In this document: one piece after another, positions 1 to 12,623 of the stretch | Layout of the letters: each line of letters starts with the position of its first letter | Numbering within the stretch: position 1 is the stretch's first letter | Source: Artocarpus heterophyllus | Taxonomy: Eukaryota > Streptophyta > Magnoliopsida > Rosales > Moraceae | Assembly (NCBI GenBank): GCA_025403435.1 | Contig: CM046350.1 | Location: 11,457,008 to 11,521,007 of the forward strand | DNA: 64,000 nucleotides | Reading direction: 5' to 3' | Notes under the pieces: model-generated | Seen by the model: only the letters and a program-made list of their open reading frames with translations | Database searches by the model: none | What the model was told of the DNA's origin: nothing | Translations under genes and position numbers: made by a program

Positions 1-3000
1 GTGAAACAACCTGACTCACCCCAAACCCACCGTGAACCAAACCATCCTCACACACATGTCTACTTTTTCCCCCTCAATTGTCGTTTTAACTTTCAAAATG
101 AACCTTTAACTAAAAAAGAGTATATATTTACCTATTAAATAAAAACTCATCGTATGCGTTTAATAAGATAAAAAACAAAAGACATACTTTATAAATAAAC
201 TTTTAATAGAGACATAAAAAGGTAAATAACCTTTATATTGAATATATTACCATTTTTTTTATTCGTTTTTCTCTTTCTTTATCCTCTTTTTCTATTTTTA
301 ACTTTGCTAAACCTCTCTTCCTCTCTTATCATGCCCTCTCTCTCCTCACGTATATTCTCACTCTCTCCTGTTGTACTTTCTCTTTCTTTCCTTCCTTTCT
401 CTATTCCTCTCTTGTTGCTCACACTCTCTCTCTTCTCTCCCACCTTCATAAAAAACAAACAGAAAAGATGTGACGTCGTCGATCTATGAGGGAGCTTCAT
501 TGTGATCTATGCCAGCCTCACACCATCGACGTTGTTGCGGTTTCCATCGGAGAAAACACGAGTGTTAATCCGTGAGGGATCTTTGTCGTCTTTGTCTATG
601 ATGGACCTTCTTTGCGTCGACGACTTTGATGTCGTCTTCTCTGACTAGCGGAGGTCAGTGTTCTGATAGAGATGCCGACAATGGTGATCGTGATCTGATT
701 CGGCTTTAGTTGAATCGGCCATTCACAAGCTTACCAGAGCATATTATGGTGCTTATCACGAATAGAATGTGACGATGATTGGTGAATTAGGACTGGACTG
801 TGGTGTGGTGAGCATATTCCCTCACATTCATGTTGTTTTGTTGTTGTTGGTTCTGCATGTGAAATAAGGGTTGTTTTGTTGCAATTAGGAGAAAGGATGC
901 GATGCAGTTTGTGGAAAGAGCGACCGGACGGTGAGAGAGAGACTGAGGGATGAGGAGAGTGGAAGAAATCAGATTCAAATTTTGGGGTATTTTTTGGTAT
1001 AACACTGAAATAAAAAAAAAATGATTTATCTTCTCTGATATTTACTAACCAATTTTTATACCTGACATTAATTTTAATCATCAATACAAAACGGGACATT
1101 TTCCTTCTTCTCCCTAGTAATCTATAGTAATAAAAAAAATACTACTCACAAGTTAGAGTGAGATTTGATTTTCATTCTCGTATTTGGAAAAAGTTTTAAA
1201 AATATTTTTTTTGTTGCATATTTTTATGTCACACTTAAAAAAATTTTGCCACCTTTATATATATATATTATATGTTAAAGTTGTGCTACACTTAAACAAG
1301 TTTGACATTATAAAAAGTAAGTTTTAAAATATAGTATTTATAAAAAATCCCCATAAAAATATCTTGTTTAGATTGTCAAACATCCCTACACTAATAAGTT
1401 ATAAGTTATAATGTTTTAATGGGTGAAGTGTATATATGGCCGATTATGGATTAATTGATAAACTAATGCTTTTATGAAATTATTGTTAATATTAGCCAAA
1501 CTAAAATAATTCATTTTTTTATGAAGATAGTATTACCCCTATATATAAAAGGCCATTCTAGAATATCTAGCCCTAAAGGTTTTTCATGACCGTTAATGCT
1601 ATTAATAGTTGGATGTATTGTATTAGTAATATATAATTTTGAATTGGAGAACCAATTATTATTAATGACTTGAATTTATATGGTTAATGATAATATCCTT
1701 TCAAATTTGAATCTCATCAGCAAATCCACAAATCACAATTTTTTTTTTTTGCTCAATAATTGTATTTCTTATTCTAATATAGTTTTATGATGCTGATGCA
1801 TCCCATTTCTCATCATGTATAGCAACAATAGAAATTTGAGCCATTGTGGCTATTTCATCGATTTCATGTAAATTATAAACTAGGTATAGGCTTCTAAATG
1901 GAAATTTCTACCAACAAAACAAGGACTCCTCTACAAACTATTCATGTTTCTCTCTCATATTATTGGCTCAACTAGAGGCCCTTTTCCGGTTAGCATCTTT
2001 AACCACACAGAGTCGAAATCATAACGAGTCTCACCCTCAGATGTTGACTGTCTTCTGGGCTATTTGGGTCTAGTCCAACCTACCCGAGGCCACCACCAAT
2101 GCTTGGGGGATGATCACTTCGGCCACTCACAACGCCAAACCGTCTACTGTCGACTTGCTGGACTTTGACATCCTAAGTACTGCACCCAACATCTAATAGA
2201 TAGCCAACTTGGCTCATCAAAAAAGTCCATGAAGTTTGCACCATCTATGTCTGAGAGCCCTCTATGAAAGAGCCTTAACACAACTAATTAGAAATTAAAT
2301 GTTAAATTTGCTACATGTTATGTTTAGTGACCAAATACGTGGTAAATTTGCCATCAGGTTTGACATAAAAAACGGCTCTAGAGAGTGTTTTTTTGTTTTT
2401 CATTCAAATGTTAAGTTTGCCATTTGTGAATCAATTTAACGTTGCATTGAAATGATTTTTTTAGGCAGATGACTTTCTCAATATATGTTTTATTCTTTTT
2501 TTTTTTCCTTGAAGTGTCTCTTTTTGTGTCTTTCTCTTTCTCTTCTATAATATATATATATATATCTCATCCCTATTTATCGTTTTAATTCCCATCCAAT
2601 TTCCACAGATCCATAATTTACCATTATTGTTTTTCTCTTCCATCTCTTTTTTTTTTTTTTTTTCGGTTATCACTTTCGTTCCCTAGCTATATTTCTTAAT
2701 ACTTTTATCTCAAAAAATTTGTTGCTCCCTAATATTTATTGGTTTCAATATCGGCAAAATATTTTAGATATTTATGAACTTCTTTTTATTTTAGATCACC
2801 TTTACTGTTTATAATTTTAATTTTTTTATACACAAGATATTGTTTTAGAATATGCATTAAACATATTAGAAGGTTTACTTTGTTTTTCTACTAGCTTAGA
2901 TTATAATATTATTTCTCGATTTTGTCCCTATTAGATTCAGATCCTAAGTCTATCACTGCATCTAAAAACTAATAATCGTCAAAAAAAAAAAAAAGAAAAT

Positions 3001-3440
3001 CCCGATTGTGCAAATTAACAAAATAAGAACCTAAATAGCAAAAGGCTCAAAAAATTTAAGTGGATCATACGAAACCAAAAAGTGGCCTTTTAAACTTCGA
3101 TCCTGGTCCGAGAATACAAGTTCAAAGATTGTACACCGCAATAAGGGAGTTCCCACTCTATTGGAACAATTAAGAAAATTACCTTTTTAATTAACAATTA
3201 ACCAAAAAAAATCTAAGCCCAATCTCAGTCTGCAGCTACAGATTTTGCCAATATTTCAGTTCCTAAAGATAAAAGTAGGAAAAAAGAAATCTGAAAATTT
3301 AAGGTATTTTTCCGTTTTGAGTTATTTGTCAGACCAGTTTGATAGCAGTCTTTATGGGCTGGACTTTTATAAAACACAAATAAAGTACACACGTAATCTA
3401 GAAAAAACTATAATGTTTATCAAAATGATTATTATGAAAT
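1..3440. other. AT-rich intergenic DNA, no gene recognised
   Basis: No convincing coding exon was found. Open frames at 238-500 lie in pyrimidine-rich low-complexity sequence. A locally GC-richer patch at about 450-720 has no continuous frame and no recognised product. Simple repeats include an (AT)n run near 2545-2565 and poly-T near 2645-2665. A second GC-richer patch at about 1970-2200 is also unassigned. Confidence 0.5.
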
Positions 3441-3464
3441 TAAAATTTAACACAATAATTAAAA

Positions 3465-3610
3465 TATTTTAAAAATATCTTTAATAATATAATAATTATT
3501 TAATAATATTATATTTAATATTATATAATTATATATAAATAATTTTAATAATATTATTTTATAAAATTTTTATAAATTAAAGTTATATTTTAATTTAATA
3601 AAAATAATTA
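3465..3610. other. A/T island upstream of PCFS4
   Basis: About 145 bases almost without G or C, rich in AATAAT, TTATA and ATAATT tracts, lying 350-500 bases upstream of the PCFS4 leader. Composition of this kind is typical of plant matrix-attachment or nucleosome-poor DNA, but no function is shown by the sequence itself. Confidence 0.4.
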
Positions 3611-4009
3611 GGCTAATTGTTTCGTTTGCCCGTAATCTATTGTCGTGGACCGAATTCTCATAGGTCTATATGTTAGAATACGGTAATCCACACTGTAAAC
3701 TAGTGTATAAGCGTTTCCAAAATTCTCCACGTAATAAAATAAAATAAAGTTCATAACTCTCGAGTCCTCCTCCAATCAGAGCTGTTGATCAACTGCTTTT
3801 TAAATCCCTCGAGAACCAGAGAAACAAGAAAAAAAAAAAAGAAAAGCGCTTCTTCACAGTTTCTTCTTCTCGCGAACTCATCCCAATCCAACTCCAACTC
3901 CAACTCCGATAAGGAAAGGGAAACAAGAATGGGAAAGTAGAAATCGATCGAAATTTCTCTTTCAATATATATAGGAGTGTATATGTATATATAAGTTGTT
4001 TGATTTTCT

Positions 4010-4102
4010 ATGGTTGTAAAAGGGCTAAATTCAGTTCTCCCCCTTCCGTGGCGGGACAAAACCAAAACCCTAACACTACTTCATGTCTGGTGCGTTTTCT
4101 AG
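4010..4102 (+). other. Upstream ORF 1 in the PCFS4 leader (30 codons)
   Basis: An ATG at 4010 opens a 30-codon frame closed by TAG at 4100-4102, in a different frame from the main ORF. It is translated only if the transcript starts upstream of it. No conserved peptide is recognised. Confidence 0.4.
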
Positions 4103-4124
4103 AGCGAAGTTTTTGTTTGTTTGA
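4083..4124 (+). other. Upstream ORF 2 ending two bases before the PCFS4 start
   Basis: An ATG at 4083 opens a 13-codon frame whose TGA (4122-4124) is followed by only two bases before the main ATG at 4127. It overlaps uORF 1 in another frame. Placing a uORF stop just before the main start could lower translation or support short-range reinitiation. That is inference; the ORF itself is directly visible. Confidence 0.5.
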
Positions 4125-4126
4125 TA

Positions 4127-7100
4127 ATGGAATCGGAGAAGTTAATGCTGTCCCGAGAAAACCCTAGGATGGCGATTGCGTTCCCGGCTGAGCGGCCGCT
4201 GAGCAAGGCAGCCATGCCGAATGAGCTCGCTCAGAAGTCGCCGCCGTCGGTTCTCGACCGGTTCAAGGCTCTGCTGAAGCAACGGGACGACGACCTTAGG
4301 GTTTCTGCGGACGACGTCGTTTCGATGCCAAGGACCGAGGAAATTGTGCAGCTTTATGAGCTGGTGTTGTCGGAGCTCTTGTTCAATTCCAAGCCTATCA
4401 TCACCGATCTCACCATTATCGCCGGCGAGCAGAAGGAGCACGGCAAGGGCATTGCTGATGCAATTTGCGCTCGCATTCTCGAGGTCTGTTTTGATCTCTG
4501 CGGGTTTGATTTTCTTCTTTGTTTGATTGTGGGGGAGTTTGCTGAATTTGTATCCCCAATTGAAATACCATTCCCTGTACTTCATTCGGTTTCTTTTCAT
4601 CTATATTTATATATATTTATTTACTTTATGTTTTTGCACGTACAATATCAATTTTCGGATGCTTTAATTTAAATTTTATCATTAGCTCAATTGGTTCGTT
4701 AACTCGTAAAGTTCTAAACTTCCTTCAAATTTATGTTATATACAGTGACTAAAATATTTTGAACAGAATGACTGGAAAAAATCCTCTATTCTGTTTCAGT
4801 AATGACCAAACCTAATTCATTAAATAACCTAGATTGACGTAAGATTTAACATCAGTAACTGGGTTAATCTGGAAGAAACTTTGCCCACCAAGAATTTTGT
4901 TTTAGAATTTAAGATGCGATTTTATATAGAAAAATCTCTAATCAAGATCAAATTCTCTGTAAGATGAAAATTTTAAGAACTGGCCTCAAAAGAACTTGCT
5001 CTTAGAATTGAGCTTGGGTGAAGGACTGAAATTTACCACTGAAGAAGTGATAATGCTGTTTATAATAGCCCTCTCTCCTTAAAAAGTCATTACTCTGTTT
5101 CTTTTTATGAAGAAAGTTCATAGAAGCCATTTACTATCGCGCGAATGGTTATCCTTTGAGCCTGCATTGAGCATTCGTTGTTACTTTTGTACATGAATTT
5201 GGGATTTGTCAAATTTGTAGATTCTATCGACTTGAAATCGCTTGGCAGTCATATAAGTAACCTAAAAGCAATAACACATCTTTCATGAAACTTTGCCTTA
5301 TTTTGGAGATGTTAGTAAAGCATATATTTGTACATTAATTACTTTCCACCAGATGTACATAAAAGTTCCCCACATTCTAATGTTGGAATTTTAGTTTTTA
5401 ACTTTCTGTCGTCTCAAATCTTATATAGTGAATAGAAACGTGTGGCTTGCCATGCAATCTTATACTGAAAAGAATATGTGGTGGATATATATTGTCTTGT
5501 CGAGTTGCTATCTAATACCTTATACCCGTCAATTGTTATGTTCTTTATTGTTTATATTTGTGTATATTCCAACTAGGCTTTACTGCTATGTTTATTTTGG
5601 TTACCAATACTGCTGTGTTGATTACATTAACTTATTTGTTGGTAACCATGGAGTAAACATTCCCTTTATGTAAATTTTGTGAGTGTGTTTGGTGGTATAG
5701 GGTTTCGATTGATATTTGATAGCTTGTATTGTCCATTGTCTGCTCTTCTACTTTTTCAGGTTCCTGTTGAGCAAAAATTACCGTCACTATATCTTTTGGA
5801 CAGTATAGTTAAGAATATTGGTCGTGAATATGTCAAGCATTTCTCTTCCCGTCTTCCTGAGGTGTGATCCGATAACAAAGTTTTGTCATTATTTTCCTAG
5901 GTAATCTAAGAACATGTAGAAACGTTACCTTGAGGTTCTCTAGTGACTAGTGCTTTTATCTCTTGCTTAGGTCTTCTGCGAGGCATACAGGCAAGTTCAC
6001 CCTAACCAGTATCCTGCTATGCGCCACCTCTTTGGCACTTGGTCGGCAGTTTTTCCACCTTCTGTTCTTCACAAAATTGAGGCACAACTGCAATTTTCGC
6101 CATCTGTAAACCAACAATCATCGACATTGCCCCCTTTGAGAGCCTCTGAATCACCTCGACCGACTCATGGAATTCATGTAAATCCAAAATATTTGAGACA
6201 GTTAGAGCATTCAGCAGCAGATAGCGTAAGCTTTTCTTTAAAATCTATCTCTTCATCCCTTCTCAGATTTCCAAGGATTAGGCTGCCATATTTATATAGC
6301 AAATTAATGTACATCTAATGGTTGAAAATATTATTTTTTGGTCTAATTTCATATGGCAATTTATTGCTGCCTCTAAAGCAGTAGTAATGTTACATAAAAT
6401 TTTCCTGACAATATTTCATGTTTGGAGGTTGCATATGAGACTTAAAGGTAAAAGAATGAAAATACCTATCATATCTCTGGGAAAATACTATCAGGAATAT
6501 TTTATGTATTGAACACTATGACTAAATTACCTCCCACCTCCTATCTCCGGGGAAAAAAATTTAAAAAGTTGTTGTGGGGTGTATGGTGTCGATCCCTATC
6601 TTTTGTGGCTTCTAACCATCTCATCATTATTACCAATGTGAAAGTCATCCTCTCATTATTCAATCCATGTCGTCAAATCATGACTAAACTGCTATAATTT
6701 GCGAGCGGTTGGGTTGTGGCCTTGCATTGGATAATGCTATTGCGGCCAAATATCTTGGGTAAACGAGGCATAGTGTTCTAACATAAGGCGTTACTATGGT
6801 CGTGATGGCTTCTGAGGTTCCCTTTTTATAAAAAAGGCATTTATCTTTTTCACGTTTTAAATAGTGGTATTCACTTTAGATGTGATAATATTAATACTAA
6901 TTCTTTTCCAATATTTTTCAGCACGTTCAACCTGCAGGAGGAGGGACTTCATCTCTGAACGTGTATCCTCAAAAACTTGCCACCGGGTATGAAATATCTG
7001 ATTCTTATCACGCAAATGCAAAGGTTGTATGCTCACATGTTGAAGCCCAGAAATTGAGCTCAACAGATTGTGTTGGTCATACAACTTTTTGCTTTGGGTC

Positions 7101-10100
7101 TAACGAGCTGCATTGATCTTCGATTGTTAGACTTGTGAGATCTACATCTCTTTCTAGTATTTGTCTGTTAGGTCTCTCTATTGTCAGCAGTTGATGATTT
7201 TGCAGAAAAAACTTTTTATACATTGTTTATTGAAAGGATGCTTACGTCTAAGCCTTGTTGTTATTATCCTTTTTGACAGAGCAATTGATAGAGATGATGA
7301 GCTGAGTAAATGGCAGAGAAAACAGTATCAGGGTCAGATTGAAACTCCTGCTTCATACAAACTTATTAATGGACGTGAACGTCAAGGACCTAGAGCTTTA
7401 ATTGATGCATATGGAAGTGACGATAGGAATATATCTTCAAGTGATAGGCCGTTGCTGTTGCGGGTTGAGTGTCATGACACAAATGGTTCGGACCATAGGC
7501 CTTCGATGTCATGGCAGAATACAGAAGAGGAAGAGTTTGACTGGGAAGATATGAGTCCAACTTTAGCAGATCGTGGTAGGAGTGACGATTTCGTGCAATC
7601 GTCTATGCCATCCTCCAGAAGCTTTAAACCAAGGCCCGATATTCAGAACAGTTGGTCTGGTCAAGCTCGGCTACCTGCAACAGATGATTCCTCCATTGTC
7701 TCTGAAGATGCAGTTTCTTCCTTTAATGTATGCTTCCTCCACCTGTTTCTTTCTTTTCTTTTTTTGGTTTGATGACTATTTAAGAAAATTCAATATGTGT
7801 TCAAATCATGTTTATATTGGTAAAAGACAACATAACGTTATTGTTCGTATTCCCATAAAAAAATTAATGTTGGTATGGGTTTTGTTACCTTGTCATTGCA
7901 TCCTAATATTGACAAATGATTCCTACCTTAATGTCTTTGTTCTACTGCCATCATGATCTTATGTAAGCCCTTTTTGTTTTGTATTTAGGTAGGCTCAGCT
8001 GTTTAACTTTCTGGATGAATCTTCATCTGTCTTTGTTGCTGTTGAGGAATTACCGTTGCATAAAATAATCTTCATGTCTGGAATTTCTGGCTGTTTTCCC
8101 TTTAATTTATTTAGCTGCTAAAAGAAATGACAAAAAAAATTACTTGCCCTTAAAATTTTGAAACCCGCCACTTTGGTTATCCTGTTACCTAATGCCAATT
8201 ATGTTCTCCAAACACAGAGAAAAACATTTATTTTTCTCAGGCTCTTAATTCTGAAATTTAGCTTTTTAACTTAAGCTTCCTGAAATAGAATGCCATTTCA
8301 TGAACCTTTCACATTGTAAAGCCATGTTTTTTCGTGCATATTAGCCCTTGATTAAGCTTACAAAGTAAACTTAAAGTTCTATTCTGGTTCTAATCCTTTT
8401 TTATTTTGTTTTCAAATTCTATTTTTGACATGGAGAAAAGCTTAAAAAGTAAACTTACAAGTTCTATGCTGGTTCTATATCCATTTTTATTTTGTTTTCA
8501 AATTCTATTGTTGACATGGAGAAAGTTCCTCCTGAAATGGTTCAGACACTGGTTATTTAAAGTAAACTTCAAAATTTGAGCCCCACTTAAAAAGGCTTTT
8601 TCTGTCTGCAGTTATCCCGTGGAGTGCTGGGTAACTTATCTAGATTCCAGAATGAGACAAATCATAATCTTGTTGCTCGTCGTGCCCAAGAACCCTGGAA
8701 CATGCCTCACCAATTCTCTCAGCCTTCTCTAGTAGTTAGTTCCAGAGGAAGAGGTATGAATTTTCGAATGCCCTTACTGGCAAGTAGTGTGTCTTCTTCA
8801 GGTGGTGAGAATCTGTCCCCTTTCATCGACAACCTCCCAGTTGTTGATTCACAACTTCATGTGCCTTTAACTGTTGTTTCGAGAATGGCTTCCTCTACCA
8901 TTGACCCCGTTTATGTTGACACTCGTTCAGTTGTTGTGCCAGCATCAGTCAGGATACAGCCTCCAGCACATGTACGTAATTCACATCCACTGCCCTCGCA
9001 TCCGGTTATGCCAATTCAAAACCAAAAGGGTCAGTATGACTTCATTAATTCAGGCAACATTGTTAAAAATCAAGTACCAAATAAATCTTTATACACGGCA
9101 GGGCGGCAGTTTGATAGTTTCCAAAACAAGGAACAAATTTCTACGAAGCTGCTACATCTACGTAATCAGAATGCTTTAGTGGCTCCTTTAAACCAGCAAA
9201 ACCAGATGCAAACTCCCTTGCAACCACAACTTCTTCCAACTCAGGTTGGACATGAGAATTACCCATCCTCTGTGGCAGCTCCTGTGCCACCTCATCCAGT
9301 GATCCCAAACTTAGATCATGGTTACATTTCACAAGGACATGTTGCTGCTATTAGTACAGGTCTGACAAATCCTGTACCTCTTCTACCGCTGAACTTATCA
9401 ACCGACAATATGCAAAACAGCTCTTTGAATTTACAAGGTGGAGGTTTACCGCCTCTGCCACCTGGACCCCCTCCTACTTCATTGCAAGCATTACTTCCCC
9501 CTCACAATACTGGTGCAGCCGTCTCTAGCCAACAGCCAGGGAGTGCATTCTCTGGCTTGATTAACTCTCTAATGGCTCAAGGTTTAATCTCATTGATAAA
9601 ACCCAATCCCATACAGGTACGTGAGCAATTTTTCCCTTTTAACGTGTCGGATTTGAATATTTAATCTGTCTTCAACTTTGGCTTGTGTCTAAACCATTTT
9701 ATTTGGAATCTTAGGAACCTGTGGGACTCGAGTTTAATGTGGATCTCCTTAAGGTGCGTCATGAATCTGCTATAAATGCTCTTTATGGTGATCTCCAAAG
9801 ACAGTGCACGACCTGTGGCCTCCGATTCAAGAGCCAGGAAGAGCACCGTAGTCACATGGATTGGCACGTGACTAAAAACAGAATGTCTAAGAACCGGAAA
9901 CAGAAGCCTTCTCGTCAGTGGTTTGTAAGTGCAAGCATGTGGCTTAGTGGGGCAGAGGCATTGGGAACGAATGCAGTTCCTGGGTTTTTGCCTCCTGAGA
10001 CCACAGTGGAAAAGAAGAATGATGAAGAAATGGCTGTTCCTGCGGATGAGGATCAGAAAGTATGCGCACTATGCGGAGAGCCTTTTGAGGAGTTTTACTG

Positions 10101-10512
10101 TGACGAGACAGTAGAATGGATGTACAAAGGCGCTGTCTATTTGAATGCACTGGATGGGTCAACTGCAGGCATAGATAGGTCTCATTTAGGTCCTATAGTG
10201 CATGCTAAATGCAGGTCTGAGTCTGGTATGGTTCTTCCTGAAGGTTTTGGACAAAATGAAGGGGTATTACTTCCATATCTCTATACTTTTTTTTGCAGTT
10301 ACTTATTTATTTTTTCAGATAATTACTACTGAAAACTGGTAGCTTGTTATTCTCTCTTTTTTGTCAAAATTTTACACGTCTTGCACTAGTGGTAGTTGTT
10401 CCCTTCTTTGTCAGGTTCATATATATACACTTGCTAATGTTCACTTGATTGTTTCTGTGATTTGCAGGGAGCTACTGAAGAGGGTAGTCAAAGAAAACGA
10501 TTGCGGATTTAG
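4127..10512 (+). CDS. PCFS4: PCF11-like pre-mRNA cleavage and polyadenylation factor, eight exons
   Basis: Predicted exons: 4127-4483, 5760-5861, 5971-6225, 6922-6986, 7280-7727, 8612-9616, 9715-10263, 10468-10512. All junctions are GT-AG and keep frame, giving about 941 residues. The N-terminal CID (about residues 45-200) contains [34 protein letters not shown] and [13 protein letters not shown] domains bind the phosphorylated RNA polymerase II tail. A long Pro/Gln/Ser-rich middle includes a short polyproline run and the acidic [17 protein letters not shown] block typical of plant members. The C-terminus has a C2H2-type finger (C775, C778, H791, H795), then [12 protein letters not shown], a second CxxC near 861-864, and the tail GSQRKRLRI before the stop. 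The nuclear family works in 3'-end processing and termination; Arabidopsis PCFS4 affects FCA processing and flowering. The start is the first ATG in frame with the CID. Intron 4 is unusual (see 6987-7279). Confidence 0.9.
6987..7279 (+). other. PCFS4 intron 4, apparently decayed former coding sequence
   Basis: Between GG|GTATGA (donor 6987) and TTTTGACAG (acceptor 7278-7279) the DNA still reads like protein in the frame of exon 4 as far as TGA at 7114-7116. It then resembles family sequence again after the stop (IVRLVRSTS) and in two shifted frames (SAVDDFA from 7184, then FIER), before joining the exon 5 frame AIDRDDELS. Removal as an intron keeps frame (GG+A). In remembered plant homologues similar residues belong to continuous coding sequence. 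Seen: one stop and two frame changes. Inferred: the segment was exonic and is now spliced out, or the allele is damaged. Confidence 0.55.
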
Positions 10513-11280
10513 TGCAGTTAGGTCAACTTCGATGTCTTCTGTAACTTATATTGAGTTTCTTCCTCTCTATGGTACGCGCTTAACTTGTTTTTACAATAGT
10601 GTTGGAGCTTGCAGTACCTTGGCATCTTGCCAGAATCTTGCACATGTATAGTTGGGTTTGTACCATTTACATTCTCTTGCAACAAAGGCCACATTTTTTT
10701 TGTTGCAGTTTTGTGCGTATGGCATTTTTTCTCCTCCTTGCTGACCGGAAACCCAGAGGCACACTTAGAATAATCTTTATTGCCTTAACAATTTCTTTAT
10801 TGTTTTTTTCTTGTTTTTTTTTTTTTTTTTTTTTTTACCATCTTCTGTTTTGAAGGATCCTCTCGAAAAGGATACCGGGAGTGGTGCCATTTCCCGTCAA
10901 TAGTAAAGAAAACCAAATTTCGAGCTACTGGGTTCTCTGAAATGTATATCTGTTCTTGCCGAAAGGAACTGCAGCATGGGGTTGGAGATACAGTGATCGT
11001 TTCTTGAAGCAGAGTCCGTTATGGTTGCAGCTTTAAAGCCGTGAATGAAGCTACTGAGAGCCTCTTCAACTTTGATTATTATTATTATTATTACTATATT
11101 TGATACATCGATTTGTAGAGCTTGGATGATGTAATCTATTTTCTTTTATTAACAGCGGCTTTTGCAAGAGCTCTCGGACGATGTCTCAGGCAAATGCTCA
11201 AGTAATTACTCATATTTTGATGGGTTTTTTAGCTGCAAGTGAACTTAATGTACTACAAATCTTATAAATTTTTAATGCAA
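10513..11280 (+). other. 3'UTR and downstream flank of PCFS4
   Basis: No coding signal follows the TAG at 10510-10512. The region is T-rich, with a long T run at about 10808-10836, a short ATT repeat near 11076-11093 and AT-rich sequence near 11250-11280 where a plant poly(A) site is plausible. The exact end cannot be read. Confidence 0.4.
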
Positions 11281-12137
11281 TGCTAGAGTTTGTTTATTTC
11301 AACTTTGGTTGTGTTTTGTGGTTGGCTACAATGCAGTGTCATTATTATTGGCTAAAAAAAAGGAAAATTACTATAAATTATTTTTATGAGATTATTAATT
11401 CTTCAACACTTCATTTTTCTTTTCACATCCACTATTTAATTTTATTCGTTCTTTTAAAATTATCATCTCTCTATTTTTCTATTTTTGTTGAATCTTTTGA
11501 CATGAAGCCATTTCATGTAGAAAGGAAATTTACAATAACATTCCTTTTGAAAAATAAGAGACATTTATTTATGCATAAAAAAATTCAAAATAAATTTCAG
11601 AAGAAGTTGGACAGCAAAACAACTCAAACAATAAATAAGTAAATAAATAATAAAAAAAACGAGAATATTGTATCAATTGAGGTATGAAAAGAAAATGTAA
11701 AAGGATGAAAAAAACATATGATCACATGCCAAGAAAAGAAAAAAAAAGAATGATTAGCCTTAAAAGAAGGCAATAATTAAAAGAAGGCAATAATTAGACA
11801 AAAAAAACATAAACACGAAGCTATAAAAAGGCAAAAGAACAATCCTCATACATAACAAATAGCGAAGTGTTTTATTAAGAAAACACGGAATATGCATGTA
11901 ATTCTAACACAAAAATGTAAGATAATATTATGCTTACTGAATATTACATATTTTATTCTATTTTAACACCTAAAGGATGAAAAGGACTAAGTTTGAAACA
12001 AATTGATAGATCGAGTATTAAGTTTAGAACGGTTTAAAAGTCAGAGACAAAAGTGGGATAATTTAGAGAATATTTTTTTTAATCCTATCATATTAAAAGT
12101 AAATTAAGAAGCGACATATAGGTAAATAGCTCTTTTT
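11281..12137. other. Intergenic AT-rich DNA
   Basis: No gene is seen. A short direct repeat (AAAAGAAGGCAATAATT, two copies) lies at about 11762-11797. The open frame at 11280-11642 is low-complexity AT-rich sequence without recognisable domains. Confidence 0.4.
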
Positions 12138-12431
12138 AAAGTATTTTTTTAAAAAATGACCGTAACTTTTTAAAATTAGACGAATGGTGATGAGTTGATT
12201 ATTTTTAAAATAAATGACTGTAATTTTTTAAAATTAGACAAATAGTGATAAGCTTGAGTTTATTAGTTTAACACTGAAGTTTATAAGTTAAAATCATTTT
12301 ATCATTGATAAACTCGTCGATTTTATTAGTGATAACGTAGTTTATTGAGTTTAATTAGTTAAACTTAATCTATTGTTGATAAATGACTATTTGTTTAATT
12401 TTAAAAAGTTATGATCATTTACTTTAAAGAT
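12138..12431. repeat. Fold-back (inverted-repeat) element
   Basis: The left arm reads AAATGACCGTAACTTTTTA onward and is repeated in tandem about 65 bases later. The right end (about 12370-12431) is its reverse complement, with the same run through AACTTTTTAAAATTA and AAACAAATAGT. The layout of inverted arms with a duplicated left arm and no ORF fits a MITE-like fold-back element. No clear target duplication was found, so boundaries are approximate. Confidence 0.5.
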
Positions 12432-12500
12432 GTCATAAAAAATCCAGCCAACTTAATTTTTCAACGAAGAATGGTGGGTAAATTAACAGTTGCACACTTA

Positions 12501-12620
12501 GGCCCCGTTTGGTTCGAGTATTTGAATAGAGTATTTGAATGAAGATTTAAATTTTTGTGAGAGAAAATACTGTAGCAAAATGATTCGAACCGTAATTCAA
12601 GTATCGAAACAAACGGGCCC
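12501..12620. mobile_element. Tourist-like MITE (PIF/Harbinger type)
   Basis: A 120-bp element with terminal inverted repeats GGCCCCGTTTGGTTCGA on the left and TCGAAACAAACGGGCCC on the right, flanked by TTA on both sides (12498-12500 and 12621-12623). The GGSCCNGTTTGGT-type end and 3-bp TTA duplication are the hallmarks of Tourist/Harbinger MITEs. It has no coding capacity. Confidence 0.85.
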
Positions 12621-12623
12621 TTA

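Larger units (their letters stand above)
3960..4126 (+). promoter_or_regulatory. Probable core promoter and 5' leader of PCFS4
   Basis: TATA-like tracts lie at about 3964-3973 (ATATATATAG) and 3984-3993 (TATATATAAG), roughly 130-160 bases before the start codon at 4127. The transcription start cannot be fixed from sequence. If it lies upstream of 4010 the leader contains at least two upstream ORFs, described separately. The CT-rich stretch at about 3840-3910 could also belong to a longer leader. Confidence 0.4.

Noticed and set aside
238..500. Overlapping open frames on both strands
   Set aside because: Pyrimidine-rich low-complexity sequence; the products are Leu/Ser/Phe- or Arg/Glu-rich strings without domain features.
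7573..7956. 127-codon frame overlapping PCFS4 exon 5
   Set aside because: It is a shifted frame across the exon 5 donor into the intron; the true frame carries the conserved acidic block.
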